Below, one piece after another: positions 41,889-54,534 of a stretch of 64,000 bases of DNA. Under the pieces are notes generated by a model. It was not told the DNA's origin. It saw nothing but the letters and a program-made list of their open reading frames with translations, and ran no database searches. The number at the start of each line of letters is the position of its first letter. Positions within the stretch are counted from its first letter, which is position 1. The stretch is taken from contig JAHLKI010000007.1 of the NCBI GenBank assembly GCA_025602905.1, forward strand, positions 496,001 through 560,000, given 5' to 3'. A program made the translations under genes and the position numbers. This stretch comes from Phlyctochytrium arcticum. Its lineage: Eukaryota > Chytridiomycota > Chytridiomycetes > Chytridiales > Chytridiaceae.

Positions 41889-42510
41889 CTATAACTCGTG
41901 CGGATTTTGTATGACAATCAGTAGGTATTGTTTGGCTGTAGTAATGGCAAAGTGCGTTCAGATGTGTCCCACGGCAGTTCCAATGTGTGGACTTACTTTC
42001 CGCAACCATAATCTAATTATACGTTTAGATATTGTGGGCATGAACCGATACAGACGGCACTCACCTCGTGTTTTTTCGAGCGTATCCGCAGAAATGTCAA
42101 ATCATCCTGCAACAATTATTAAATTTCCATCACAACTTCCATCATTTTGAGAGATGTTATATACTGACATCTGGGTCCAAGTCGCGAACAACTCCTTTGC
42201 CTCGAGCAGCCAGTTGCGTTACAAGTGTCGAAATTTGTTGAGTTTGTATATTGTCCAGGGTTGAACGGATCACAGATCCTTCATGTGTAGCAATTACAAT
42301 GCCTACGGGGTTTTCGTCAACCTAAGGCAGTAATAGCCAAAATCAAAGGAATATACCTAAGACTCCCTTGTGAGAGGTGATGCGGTTCAGAGTTGTCTCG
42401 ACGTCGTTGTAATCTTTGTTGGCATCTTTGGTTAAAGACTAGAATCGACGGCATCAGACTGCGTGTGTGGATTTGAGTGTTTCCCGTATCAATCGCTCCC
42501 CACTCACCAT
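41889..42510 (-). CDS. Dynein light chain roadblock/LC7 (DYNLRB)
   Basis: Six exons: 42510-42508, 42438-42357, 42302-42169, 42106-42065, 42012-41997 and 41935-41889. Exon 1 consists of the ATG alone (ATG then GTGAGT). The product, about 107 residues, reads MSLTKDANKDYNDVETTLNR, ITSHKGVLGIVIATHEGSVI, RSTLDN, DLDPDDDLTFLRIRSKKHE and ending LLIVIQNPHEL, with the full roadblock fold. It serves cytoplasmic dynein and, in flagellates, retrograde intraflagellar transport and axonemal dyneins. The fifth exon is only 16 bp. All joints keep phase, and the acceptor of exon 3 (CCCCGTAG) was chosen over an earlier CCTTAG because only it gives VLGIV. The track of simple frames shows nothing here, so the gene is invisible without splicing. 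Confidence 0.93.
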
Positions 42511-42763
42511 GGTGTAAAACGGGACGGCAAAAAAGGCACGCTGCTGAACTGGCTTCCAAGATGATGATGATTTCGTGCTTACCTACGCCAGAATTTGTTT
42601 ATAAAGACTTCCTTAGATCTAGATGTAAAAGGCAATCGGGGGGGATACCAAGAATGCGAAACATCTATCCGAAGAGTGACGTACAAACACCCGGCATTGC
42701 TTTTTAACAATCTCCTGAAGAAAGCCTTATGATTTGAGATATGCGGCATCATCCACGTATATC

Positions 42764-43547
42764 ATGAGTGTCTCATCTTGTCCTAGTTGTCGTCAAGAGA
42801 TTTGCGGGCCTCTATTCACTACAACCCAGTTGTTTCAAACATGCCAATTGCTTCATCCCATTGTTGTTGGGACCCTTGGGTATATGGTAAACCACAAAGT
42901 CTACTTTGGAGACTTCGTCGATTTCACATCTTCGAATCAAGCTGCTTTGGGGGTTCCTGCGAATATTTGGACCACGTACCTTGGTCAGAGTAACGATAAC
43001 AGACTTTATTGCATCCGTTAGTATTGGCTCGACACTAAGCCGTATGTTGACCCAGCCTGACCTCAACTTGTCACGGGTAAGGAACAAACTGTGACCAAGC
43101 ACCACCGTCTCAACCGTCATATAACTCTTGCATTCCCAGGGAACCCTCTCTCTATTGACCATTCTCTTCATGGAATGGCTATTTACCTATATCGCTTGCC
43201 GCTTGCCAAAGGCGACACGCGTGCTGCGCAATCCGACGCGTTTAATAGTCTTTCGTGGGAAAATCCTTGAAGAGGAGCTCAAGGCAAATCGGCTAATTGT
43301 AGATGATGTCTACGGAGCGCTTCGAAAGGCCGGGCATGCCGGCTTGAGCAATGTGGAGGCGGTTTTCATTGAACCAACGGGCATCTTTAGTGTCATTACA
43401 AAAGACGTGGTCAGTGCTGCAGGCGAGGACTTGAGTGCACTCACGATAAATGAGCATTACAATTTATGTGAATGGAAAAGCAGTAAAAAGGTGGAAGGGG
43501 CGCTGCTTTCGGAAGGATTAGAAATTCCGAACCAAGGAGTGAGTTAG
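42764..43547 (+). CDS. DUF421/YetF-like membrane protein
   Basis: Three exons: 42764-42886, 42942-43076 and 43140-43547, phase-consistent. The N-terminal exon holds a Cys-rich head and a hydrophobic stretch (LLHPIVVGTLGYM). The next reads LLWGFLRIFGPRTLVRVTIT, then DFIASVSIGSTLSRML, close to the bacterial YetF pattern (Arg-Gly-Lys-Arg helix then a D-F-I-x-x-x-x-x-G-S motif). After a third hydrophobic segment (LLTILFMEWLFTYIAC), a soluble domain follows: NPTRLIVFRGKILEEELKAN, DVYGALRKAGHAGLSNVEAV and FIEPTGIFSVI. These are the DUF421 blocks. The membrane topology would be three helices with a cytosolic domain. In bacteria the family is linked to spore germination and membrane stress, function unresolved. 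Introns show it is settled in the nuclear genome. Confidence 0.8.
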
Positions 43548-43631
43548 ATATCTGAGCTCATCTTACTTGATTACTATTTACAGTTGCTCCCTCACAGGTA
43601 CAGAATGAAATGTGTGAAATAGACGGGCAAG

Positions 43632-46482
43632 CTAGGCTGGCTCAAAATCCTTGATATCCCATCCGGAAATGTTGTGTGCATTTACAATGCTCCAATCTCG
43701 TCCGGCAAGTATGGCGCATATTGTTCCGTCCTCGTTGAGCGCGTAACATAGACGAGGCGCAAGCGGCGTAACTATAGCAGATGTAGTAGGTCTTGTCCCT
43801 GGCTTGCTCTGAGTGGCACTCCTATGGGAATGGGAGAAACCCGACTGATCATTTGGCGTAGTGTAGCGGTTAGATAGTATCCGCATTTGTAGTAAAGGGT
43901 TCGGGTCGCCGATTCGATAAATTAGAAAGATGCCTAAAATCAATTAGTCATCTCCCTGCAGACTGTGAAGGAGCGTACCCACCATCTGCTGTGTATGCCA
44001 TGATGAATTGTTTAAATGTCCCGTCTTTTTTGGACACCATCTGTAGAACGTCAGACCACACCAATGCCTGATCGGGATTGCCCATTCCAGGTTCTCGATC
44101 TTGATCCGTATATCCATAAACTGTTGGCACTACGGTAGCTAGACCCAGGTCCATCGGATACATACGTAAGGAACCATCTGCACAAGAGAGGAGTAGGCAA
44201 GCTTTGTCACTTGCGTGGTGCATGAAGACTGACATGTGTTTAGTCTGTGAGACGAGTTGTCAATAATGGCCTATAGTTAAGGCGTATTGATACGGTACCA
44301 CAACTGAAAATCCGGTCCGAAACATCAGCGTAGCTCGGTTCTTGGTCGACGCGTCTTCCTTTGTGGACGAAGCCGGGGTCTGGCCAGGTCTGGGTGCCGG
44401 CAGATTTTTGGAGGGCAATGCTTGGACCTGATAGAGAAATATGAGCGCAAGCGAATTGTTGCTGCCCAAGCAACACTTACATCCAAAATCCAAGCAACAA
44501 ACAGATCTTTCCGCACGATGGTAGGGATTGCCAACTCAGCAGGGCTCAGTACCTGTGTAGCTCGTCGTTGATTATTGATTGGTGGTGCCTCATGCTCAGA
44601 CTCTTTCTCCACTTCAGTAGGCTCCTCCTTTTTCTTCTCTTTATCCTTTTCCTTGTTTCCTCCTGACATGACGGTCTCGCAATTTAGCCGAAGGATAGCA
44701 CCCGAGCGCATCGCGACCAGTATGTGCCGATGGATGGCATCCACGGTCACGGATGCCACTGCAGACTCCTCACCTAAGGATAGGGCATTCTCGATCAGGC
44801 TTTATTCATCAGGTTTCCAGCTAGAAGTTCACCTTCTTTGCTCGGCAAGCTCAAACTGGTTCCTGGTCGGTCATCTCCCAGCTTATCTCCCTCCTTTGCC
44901 ACTTCTAAGCGAGTTTGGGCAATGACTTTCAGTTGCTTGTCCTTGGATGTGTATCGCAGGATTTCTTCCTTGCATTGCCATTCGTCCTCCAGCAGCAGAT
45001 TGTAGGCGGCCAATACCGATTCTGTACCATGATGCGTAACGAGGCAAACGATACTGTCTTCATGCGCAGCAAATTTACACATTCGCACAGCGGTGATGGA
45101 AAGTTGCCGCTGGCGCGATACCGAACAGAAATATGTCTATTACGGAACTTTAGAAGATGGCGGATAGCAGAGAGGTTAGCGTACTTGCCAGCAAGTTCGT
45201 TTCCCGCTCCCATGTCACATCCACTTCGAAAATGTAACCCATCCCCGTTTTGGAGCCAAGAAAGAAGGAATGTTTCACAACCACAACCGGGGCAGGTTCA
45301 GCTAGCGGGTCGCCCGCTTCAGCATTACCCCTGAGCTGCTGCAAGGAGCCCATACGCGGTGTGGATTGTTGTTGTGCGCCATCATCACCATCTTCCTCCT
45401 CTACCACCTCGCCCATCATTTGATGATTCCTCAGCGCTATCCCCTTTCGCAGTCCTGATGGATCCCAACTCATTGGAGACCCCCGCGGAGGTTGCGCAGC
45501 ATGGATTTTCATTGAATTGCCACCCACTGAATGGCTCACCGGTTGCCGATGTGAATCCACTAACGATGCTCGCCGGGAGCTTGCCATTGATGCTGCCTGA
45601 CTCCCATCCACAGGCTCCTCTGACTCCGGGAAAGGGGTGATATCTTCTTGTAACAAGTCGCAGACCGCGGTGATATCTTGAATCTCATCAAGATGAATCA
45701 TGTCGCGCAGCAGCGGGTCAGCCCCTTCCCGTGGGAACTCCCAAAACTCTAAAATGAATAAGAAAAGTTTCTCGTCTTTCAAGCGATAATGTTGTACCTA
45801 ACACATTGTTGCCGGCAAAAATCATATACAGCTGGTTGGCCAATAGATGCACATGCATAACTTCACCGTTGGTGCTACAGAAATGACGAACGAATTGTGG
45901 TCCCGCTGCGCATGTAGGCAGTCAGTAGGCCGCCACGCTAATGTTCATTTGCTACCAACCTTTCAGCAATCCCTCTTTTTGACGATACTGCTTCCTAGTG
46001 TTCAGTATTCTCAATCTAAGCTGGTCGTCTGTTTCAATCTGCTGATTGGCCTAGATATCTTCACTTTGAGCGCTGCCAATCATCGAGCCGGATGGTCACT
46101 CCGCTTACATCCATCTCATCCTTCTTCTTCTGTTGCCCACTTCTGCGCAATAGCTCATCTTTGGCGCGAGAGATTAACTCGCGGGCATAGTCCTCCTCGT
46201 TGGCGAGGGAGGTTGGGGGCACATTAGCGGAAAAAATAGTATATGGTTGAAATTGCACCCGGCGTATTGCAATGTTTTCCCGAAGTAATTTTTCTTGGGC
46301 CTTTCTAACCGGGTTTTACTTGATCCGCCATACACTGCTACGCAAGAAAATACTATACGTACCTCTATTTTGTTCCGAATGTCTTTGATTTGATTTTTTA
46401 CCTGTGTTAGCTCAACACCAATGCTAGGGAGCTTTGGTGCTGGCTTAGATACCGCAATCGGTTGAATATTCCTTGGTGGCAT
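43632..46482 (-). CDS. WD40-like protein with coiled-coil N-terminus, unknown
   Basis: ATG at 46482; roughly nine exons. The N-terminus is MPPRNIQPIAVSKPAPKLPS, then a coiled coil (LTQVKNQIKDIRNKIE, joined to AQEKLLRENIAIRRVQF across an intron ending at an AAG). Next is a charged helix (DYARELISRAKDELLRRSG). Downstream are irregular propeller-type blades: SIVCLVTHHGTESVLAAYNL, VTVDAIHRHILVAMRSGAIL, KACLLLSCADGSLRMYPMDL and the closing blade FLIYRIGDPNPLLQMRIL. A disordered KEDKEKKKEEP-type linker lies within one blade. No WD signature is complete, so this is a divergent propeller. A flagellar role is possible given its neighbours in flagellates, but it is unproven. It stops at 43632 and starts 157 bp from the glucosyltransferase stop. 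Confidence 0.68.
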
Positions 46483-46638
46483 AGATTTTTTTTTGAGCTA
46501 GTAAATACTTACAACCAATGTCAGATGTCATAGTTAGAATTTTTTTGACTTAAGTAAGCGTTTTATTTGTAAATGCAAAAAAAAAGTATGGAAATCGTCC
46601 AGGCACATAAAAATCAATGACCAGAAGTACTGTCTAAA

Positions 46639-49600
46639 TCACAGTTCCTCATGAACTCGTTCTTGGTTGTCGATGGGAGAATCTGCCCCCGAACCAGGAT
46701 TTTTAAGACGGGCTGCCAATGCAGCAATTGTCTTGTCCAATCCATCCCACTCTGGCAAGATGCGTCTGGCACGCTCAAGTTTCGGCTCCTTGGTTAGTGG
46801 ATTGTTGCACTAAAGATGACAAATAAGATGAGAAACTGTCTCTCCGGCAAAAAAAAAAGAACGAGATGGGGTACCAGATCTATTGTCTTCGCAGTCTTTA
46901 GACTCTCATCACTGCACCATGTTTCACACCAAAGCCTAAAACAACGTGAAAGGGTTCAGAAAAAAGGAATACACCCATCGCTACATTAGCATTACCATTC
47001 CTGGGGCAGTGAGTGTATTGGTAGCTGCTGAGGTGTGTTCATATTATTCGGCAGATCTTGATCCAAATTAGCGAGTGAATTTGCATCAGCGCTCAGCATT
47101 TGGTATTGTTGGCGGAGCTGATCACCCGCTGCAAGCAGGCGAAATCGGTTGAGGTCGACAACGTACAGTGCGCTGCATCAAGTTTAGCTAAATGGCCAGT
47201 TGAAAACGGAGCTCATCCCCACAGTACCTGATATGGTATGGCTTCCCCCGTAAATGCTCCTTCCAGTAGCCCTGTTTCCAAAATCGGAACCCGTCCATTT
47301 CTGTTCTGTCACTGCAGAACGGAGTGTAGCCGTATACTGCTCCTTCTAGATCCATGTCTACAAGTTCCTTGAGGTCAGCCCGAACGACCTGGTCGGCATC
47401 TACAAAGATAACTTTTTCCAAGTTGAGAGGGAAAAGGGTATCCAAAAACAGGAGTTTATAACTATGAGAGATTCCAATGATTAGCCATGCCACATAAATG
47501 AATTCGAAATTCCCTCATACCCCCAGATGGTTCTTTGCTTCTCTGTTTGCTGTCGTAGCCAGTGTGGCCATTTATCTGCAAAACAGAGATGGTGAGAAGA
47601 TTCCGCCCAGATAAATGATGACGATATAAACCATGACTGACTTACATGTAACCAATTCATAGTCGAAACCAAATTCCCTGGCTAAATCCGGAAGAAATTC
47701 CTAGAGATTATTCCCATAAGCGCGCATAGCTTAAGCCATAAAGATTCCATTCTCTACCTTGAAAGAGGGGGACAAGAAATCCCGAATGAGCCAGAATTTC
47801 ACTGGATTTTTTGTTTGCTGCTTCACACTGCAGATAACCGTTAGTTTGGAAACGCTTTCACCAGTAAAAACTTACCTCAGCATCATGATTGACAGGAAGC
47901 GTTCGTACAAGTGCCCTGACGCAACCGAAAAAATGTTGATGGTCTCATTTTTGGCACCCCCGACGTGGAATAAACTGATAGCAGAGTTAGGAACCGATTC
48001 GAAAAACGCACCAAATATAGCTTACTTGGTTTTAAGCTGCTGCCAAAGACCGGCATTATCCTTGTTCGCGTCACTGACAAGTAAGTCATCGCCCTCCCTT
48101 CCTGCCCTTTTCTGAACCTCCAGGAGGAGAGTAATGCCCTCAAAGCTATCCATAATGACTTTCGTACGGACGCCATCGAATACCTCGTTCTTCCTCTCAC
48201 GACTGAAGTAATCTGAGGCGGAGACCACCTCATATAAATCCCTAGATCGCCCTTCCCGAATTGCGAGGTCCCATGACCCGGGGTTTGCCTTTAATTGAAG
48301 GTATCCCAAATTCGCCATCGTGATGGTATCATATAGCTCTGGGGCTGTTTTGGTACCAAGCACAAACTGTAAACCCCTTGGAGGCTCGCCACTTCGTGTG
48401 TCTCGCGCATGACCTTCTACAAGAATGTTTTCCAGCAGAAGTTCAGCTACGACGCCCGTCCGTCGCGCATCTTGCGGAATGTTCGAAAGCTTGATATTAT
48501 CCAAGTCATATACAGACTTTACTGGAAATACTGTCCAGGAATTGGCAACGTCCATACCCAATGTGTACAGAGGCTCTTCAGGTAAATGAAGGAAAACTGC
48601 CTTTGGCGGTTCCAGAGCCCCTTCGCTAGAAAATCTCGGCTCCGCATCAACTACATAACGGTAGAATCTTTTCACTGGCAGTTGTCCTTTCATGTCTTGC
48701 TGAGGATTGACAAGAATCTCCACAAATGCTCCTTCCATTTGACTTAGTACATGAAGCAAACCAGATATCTTCTGAGCCACTTCGCTAACCGGATCCACAA
48801 TCGCGAAAAAGTGGAAAAGGGCTGTTTCCGCAGATCCGGAAGTGATTGAAGAATGAGCCCTTTTCAGTTTTTCAAAGGCATTCAGCGGCAGTCTCCCTTG
48901 AGTGGCCACGGATGCAGATGTGGAGACTTTGCTATCTTTCACAGCAGCGGCACTTAAAGCCGATGTTGCTTTTAGTACTCGTAAGGAGTATCCATCACTG
49001 TCTTCGGTACCGTCGCCCCAGAACGTGATCAACTTTGTCAATACATTGCCAATCCGATTTCGAAATTCAAGTTCTGCCATCAATCGGTAATCACCTTCTT
49101 GAAAGTGATTACCCTGTGGAATAGGTCCAACAATACGACCGTTGACAAGGACATGTGAATTGCCGTTTTGTACCCCTGCATGCTGCATGAACGGCTGGAC
49201 GTAGTCGTTTGACTTATTCAGATTATCCAGAATACTTTGCGACTCCGTATCGTCGATGCCACTACCTTCTGCCACTTTTTTCAACTTCTCGATCGCAAGG
49301 TTATCCCCGGTGTGAAGGAAGGTGATACGCACACCGTCAGCCTGTGAGCTATACGCCAGGCCAGAGGCGGCACTGAGCCAGGAATCCGTGAGTGAGAAAT
49401 CGGCGAACAGCATGATCGAAATCGACTTGGGCTCGTCTGATTGAGGAAGCCATTCAATCTTGTCGAATGCACAATTCTGGCAAGCCAAAAGGTCTACAAT
49501 GACGGGATCGGTGAAAAGTAAAGCATTGCGGTTGGGAAGAACATTAGGCAAAGTCATGAAATACGCGTACAGATCCACATCGTCTCCAACATTGGCCAGA

Positions 49601-51614
49601 GAAACCTGTTCCACCAAATGATCAATCATCTGAAAGTATACACTGATCATCCGTTGATGCCATCCCATCGCCAAGGGAATATAATTGCCGTTGATAAACA
49701 CGGCCCCGCTTGATGTGGTAGTTCCAGCGAGTTCAGCAAATTGCTTAAGCTCATCGGCTAGTGCATCAAACGCGTCCCGATCATCCACATCAAGAGCTTT
49801 GTTGGCTGTTGCCTTGTAGAGCTCCTTAATGACAAAATTGTCAAGTTCACGGATCTCAGCCGCAGTGGATAGCTGCAGCAGAAACTGCTTGGCCGCGCTC
49901 ACTCCACCTTTGTCAAATAGGCGATAAAATGCATGCGCTGCCAGCATTGCGGCAGAATCAGGTGCATGGCCGCCAAGGGGCGCTATTCCAAATCGAATTG
50001 GTATACTTCGCTCTATGAATTCAAGTTGTTGCAATATCAGTGCAAGGTGTGTGGGGTTCGTCAGATCAGCCATAATGACCACATTCACCATGTTCTTCCG
50101 AACATATCGAAGCTGGCCGGGATAGTTTCGATGCACCAGAGACGTTATGGAAGGGGCATATCTGCTGTATTGTGCATCTGATTCCAAATCATTCCACCAC
50201 TTCACCAAATCTGATCGGACATCAAAACTATCACCCCATTCCAAAGTCCCCCCTCTTTTTTGTGCCAGAGGTGTAGTCAAAAGAGTAAGGGCTTGTTTTG
50301 CCGTTAAATTCAAGGATGTTAGAGATGTCAATATCCGAACCTCTGACTTCAAGATCCGTTGCAGACTGAATATATCAACTTTCGCTGCGTCGAGCTCTTG
50401 CCCGTTGACCCAGAAGCCATTTCGCCGACCGCTCATTCTTAACCGGTTGTACGCAAGCTCGTCTTCCAGATCAGACGAGATGGATTGGTCCTTCAGCAAA
50501 TGAGCAAATTTTGGAAAGTTTTGGGTGATGTCTACCAAGGTTTTCATAGGATCTGATGCCCCTAAAATGTACTGGGCAGTGTGAAGGCCAAGTGGGGAGG
50601 TTTCTTCGGCTGTAAGCGCCATTACGCGCGGTGGGTTCTCCGCAAGCGCGTCGTCCTCAGTGACTCTATCGCGAGTGATGACGTTCTCATCAGTGGCTAC
50701 ATCCTTCTTGACTACATCACGATCATCCACCACTTTGTACTCGGTACTCTTTAAGGCAAGCTCAACTCCATAACCTGGCACATATAAAGGTTTCCCGTCG
50801 GATGAGGTTGACTTGAATCGTAGCGTGTATTGCACCTCGCCATCAGCGGCGAGTTTAGCTAGTGTTCCATGGAAGTTTGCAAATGCTTTTGACCAAATGT
50901 CCGCGTAGAGAACAATCTCTGGCCCATCGGATTGTGCATGCAAGCTCGGATAATGATGATCAAATGGTAAAGTTGCATTTCGCTTCGCTTGGCTGCATGT
51001 TCGTTAGATGCGTACCAAAGGATCTGGCGATTACCTACCTCCTTTTCTCTTGAACGGCAGCTACCAGTTTCTCCACCTGGCAGAACTGCAGTCCATTCAA
51101 TTCTGCCCAAGTGTCGCAACGCGTGTCAAATGCTTCCCCCACTTCTAAGGCTTCATTCTCATAAAAGCTATAAAAAGCCTCAACTCGCGGAGCTAGTGCC
51201 CGTGTTGATAGCGACAACTTCAGTAACGATACTTCAACAGGTTGAAGCGCACCCCCATTCGCGTGTTGCTCTTTCACTTGCAGGTCGTTGAGCAGAGCAC
51301 TGTATGCTACACTTTCCGAAACATTCAAGGTTGTCCGCAGAAACCCATTTTCAATCCATCGTTCCAAGGTTGGGAAGAAGAGGCTCGACCGTTCTTCGGC
51401 AATGAATTCTCTGTACTAGGGAGTAAGTACGCCGGACTATGAAAACAGCAAGAGCCACCACATACAGCGCTTCCAAGATCAGAGGAGGTGACCGCCAGCC
51501 CGTCTTTAGCGATACCTCAATAGGCGGACTTATGGAGCTCGTATAAGCCGTACACAGATTTAATATCAAGATGAGGAGCTTCCCCCCAAGAAAACCCGTC
51601 CTCGCAAAGGCCAT
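46639..51614 (-). CDS. UDP-glucose:glycoprotein glucosyltransferase (ER folding sensor)
   Basis: Reverse-strand gene of about 1,500 residues. It begins with a signal peptide ([29 protein letters not shown]), then the UGGT sensor region with thioredoxin-like domains in one long exon (48022-50943): [31 protein letters not shown] and [19 protein letters not shown]. The C-terminal GT24 domain is split over several small exons: [32 protein letters not shown] (DXD metal site), [15 protein letters not shown], and LWCETWCSD near the end. It ends HEEL, a KDEL-type retrieval signal. The enzyme re-glucosylates misfolded N-glycoproteins so that calnexin rebinds them. The last in-frame residues were fixed by the HEEL stop at 46639. 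Introns in the catalytic part are short and phase-consistent. Confidence 0.95.
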
Positions 51615-51905
51615 CTTGAGTGAGTGCAGAGTGCAATTTCAGGCTCAGGAATCCTTGAATGTCACTGTCACAGATCGCAATTTGGCCAAAAATGGTAAAA
51701 CCCGCCGCTTCAAGCAGGCGCGGCCTTGGCTCAGCGAGCTTCACCGACCTTTGCACAATCGGCGTTCACCTCGACAAGACTTTGTGTGCTATATGTAGAA
51801 CCGGTCCAGCAAATCCTGTCAAAACTCTTGGTTTCGAGATTGAGCCTTGGGTCTGAACTATTGGGACGTGGTCGGGCGGCGTGTACAAGTCGTTAATTTC
51901 GCGTC

Positions 51906-53826
51906 ATGAGTATGGGTTGTTTCCTAGTGATTTTCCAGCGAATTGTTGCTCACACCAATTTCTCTGTCTAGATACATCACAGGGACAAGGTGGATCCTCT
52001 AGTGGCCGCGTCGAACCTCGCACTTCAGGATACGACAATGGCGGCCGTTCTGAGCAGTCAAGCCATTTACGCGGAATGTCTGACGAGGTAGGCTGCTGTC
52101 GCTCTTTTCCTATAAGATCGAAGCCAATGATATCTCCTTGCGTAGTCCGCGCAGCATCAAATGATTCGATATCCCTTCTCCGATACCGAAGAATCCACGG
52201 ATGACCTCCCCCGGGATGCGTCACGGCAGCAAGGACGTGGTGGTGATGAGGATGACTCCCCACGATTGCAACCGGCCGATGAGGCTGAGGATTCGGAGGG
52301 GTGCGCAGAGTTTGCGCTGGATGAACCCGACAATGCCTTGAGAAATGAACAGATCATCAAAAGTGGGTTTTTGATGAAAAAGGGAGAGAGACGTAGGGTG
52401 AGTAAAACCTCTATTGCTTTGGTTTGAGAGTTACCCTAAGAATGCTCGCTAGACTTGGAAGCGACGATGGTTCGTGTTACGACCGACCCGCCTAGCATAT
52501 TATAAGAACGAGAAGGTAGGAGAGTGCTTGAGACGCGTCAAAAAGTACACGCTTCCTGACCTTATTCTGGCTCGTGTAGGAATACGAACTATTGAAAGTC
52601 ATCAATCTTGCTGACATTCACGCAATCGCCGAGGTTGAGCTCAAGAAACGCAGGAACGTTTTCGGTCTGGTAACGCGTGAGAGGACTTACTACGTGCAAG
52701 CCACATCTCGGGAAGACATGGAGGGTTGGTTGCGGCCTATGCGACAGGCACACAAATTGCTTCGGAAACCCACGGAGCCACGCCCCATCCTACGTGAAGC
52801 ATCTAATCCACAACCAATAGTAACAGGTACGCGTCTCCAAGCAAACTGAATACGCCAGAGTGTTCAACGTAGAATCAATCTCTTTAGAACAACATCCATC
52901 ACCAGACGGTCTCACTGGGCGGATGACTGCATCCCCTCCATCTGCAAATCCTCCTCCTGAAGTACCATCCAAATCTGAAGTCCTGCCCGATAATACCTCA
53001 CAGCGCTCTGAAGTATCCCATCAAGGCTCGGTCGGTACAGCGGACTCCTTCCTTACCGGCACAACAGCCCCTTCCACATTCAGTATGCAAAGCACATCCG
53101 TTACAGACTCAATACCGAGTACCATACTAGCATATTGTCCTCCATCCGCCCCACTTGCCCGCCCTGCACAATCCACAAATCGACCACTTCCACCCTCCAT
53201 ACTACGCGGTAGCAGCTATACATCAGCAGGCGGACTCGTAGCGAGTACTTCTCCTACGTCCGCCACTGCGCCCAGATCGCCCCCTGAGGAGGCGATGAGT
53301 GCGTTTAGCAGCACTATCACTGCCACCCCAGTTGGCCCTCGGCATTCTGAAATGTCTAGCAGTGATGAAGAAGCCGACGAAGAAAATGACTCAAATGACA
53401 ACATCATTAACGACGACAAAGTCGTGATTCAGGGATATTTAGAGAAAAGAATTTCGAATAACTACAAAAAGCTAACAACTCAAAAGGGCTGGAAGCGACG
53501 CTGGTTTGTTTTGCGCAATGGCCGACTTTTTGCGTACAAAAACGACGGGGTAGGTGCTGTGATGTCTTTCCACCATAATCACGTACTGATATTTGTAAAA
53601 GGAATATGTCGTCAAACGGCTAATCCCCCTTCGGTCCGTCTTGGATGTCCTGGAAATTGATCCGCAAGGAAAGCACCATCCGTATTGCTTTAAAGTTGTA
53701 CTCCCGAAACGCCAAATGGTCCTCTGTGCCAGTAGTGAGAGGGAACTTCATAAATGGGTGGAATCTCTCAGACAGGTCCACGAGATTGTCCGTAGACATC
53801 GCCCCAACAAGCCTGTTTCCGAATAG
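51906..53826 (+). CDS. Tandem PH-domain protein
   Basis: Exons: 51906-51909, 51972-52087, 52146-52397, 52453-52515, 52580-52826, 52888-53549 and 53602-53826, all in phase, about 522 residues. The first exon is only ATGA; the donor GTATGG follows at once. Two PH domains are clear: IIKSGFLMKKGERRRTWKRR, WFVLRPTRLAYYKNEKEYEL, then ATSREDMEGWLRPMRQAHKL; and VIQGYLEKRISNNYKKL, WKRRWFVLRNGRLFAYKNDG, SSERELHKWVESLRQVHE. A Ser/Pro-rich linker of about 190 residues separates them. Basic residues in the first strands (KGERRRTWKRRW) suit phosphoinositide binding. Such proteins act as membrane adaptors. No catalytic domain is attached. The first two exons rest on splice signals only. Confidence 0.82.
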
Positions 53827-54534
53827 GAAACCGTACATACTTTGTGTAAATCATAATAAACCCTGTCCGCGCATGATGAAAATGTTCACGGTGGTTGGCT
53901 GAAGGTTAAGAAGGATACATTAGCGCCGTCGACTACTCCGACTCTCATTTGACAGTCCACAAACAAAGACATAAGTCCTGGCACGACACAAGGTTGATGT
54001 ATGCTGGTTGATGATTAGGCATTATCTCATACCATAGAGCAATGAATAGACCTACTTTTGAACCACAACCCCGAAATCCATCTTCGGTCGGTCGCTTTTT
54101 CGAAAACTTGGATTTGGTTTGTATACATCGTATACACTTGTAAGGGATTCTTTGTCACATTTAGCAACCAGGAAGGGTGCGCGTGGAATGATGGAGATTG
54201 CCTTCAAGACCTCATCTACAAGTCTTTTAATGTACGCCTGCAGCGTCATCCCTATACGGACGTACCATAATAATGCCAGTTGTGAGCAGCGACGAGGGGC
54301 CAGGGATTATATGGGCGCGACAAAATAATCCCTACCCTTCTAAGCCATTGAAGGAACCCATTACAGAGCGTGCTGAACGCTGCTACTTGTCAAAGAAGAA
54401 GACTTCTAAGCGGTCCAGTAGCACATACCAGTTCTTAGAGTACATGCCACAGACAGTCCTGCTTGGTCTACAGCAGGCAGGGTCGCTTCGCGTGGGAAAA
54501 GGATGAACCCCAGGCGTTTGAGATATGCATAGAT
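53827..54534 (+). other. Intergenic interval, no convincing gene
   Basis: 708 bp between the PH gene stop and the unknown reverse-strand gene. A plus frame with a true ATG, 54273-54506 (77 codons, MPVVSSDEGPGIIWARQNN..), is the best coding candidate but has no domain; it would overlap the 3' region of the minus gene. Several other frames overlap and look random. No RNA or repeat seen. Confidence 0.4.

Noticed and set aside
48846..50503. Plus-strand frames inside the UGGT gene
   Set aside because: Antisense shadows of a long, clearly coding exon.
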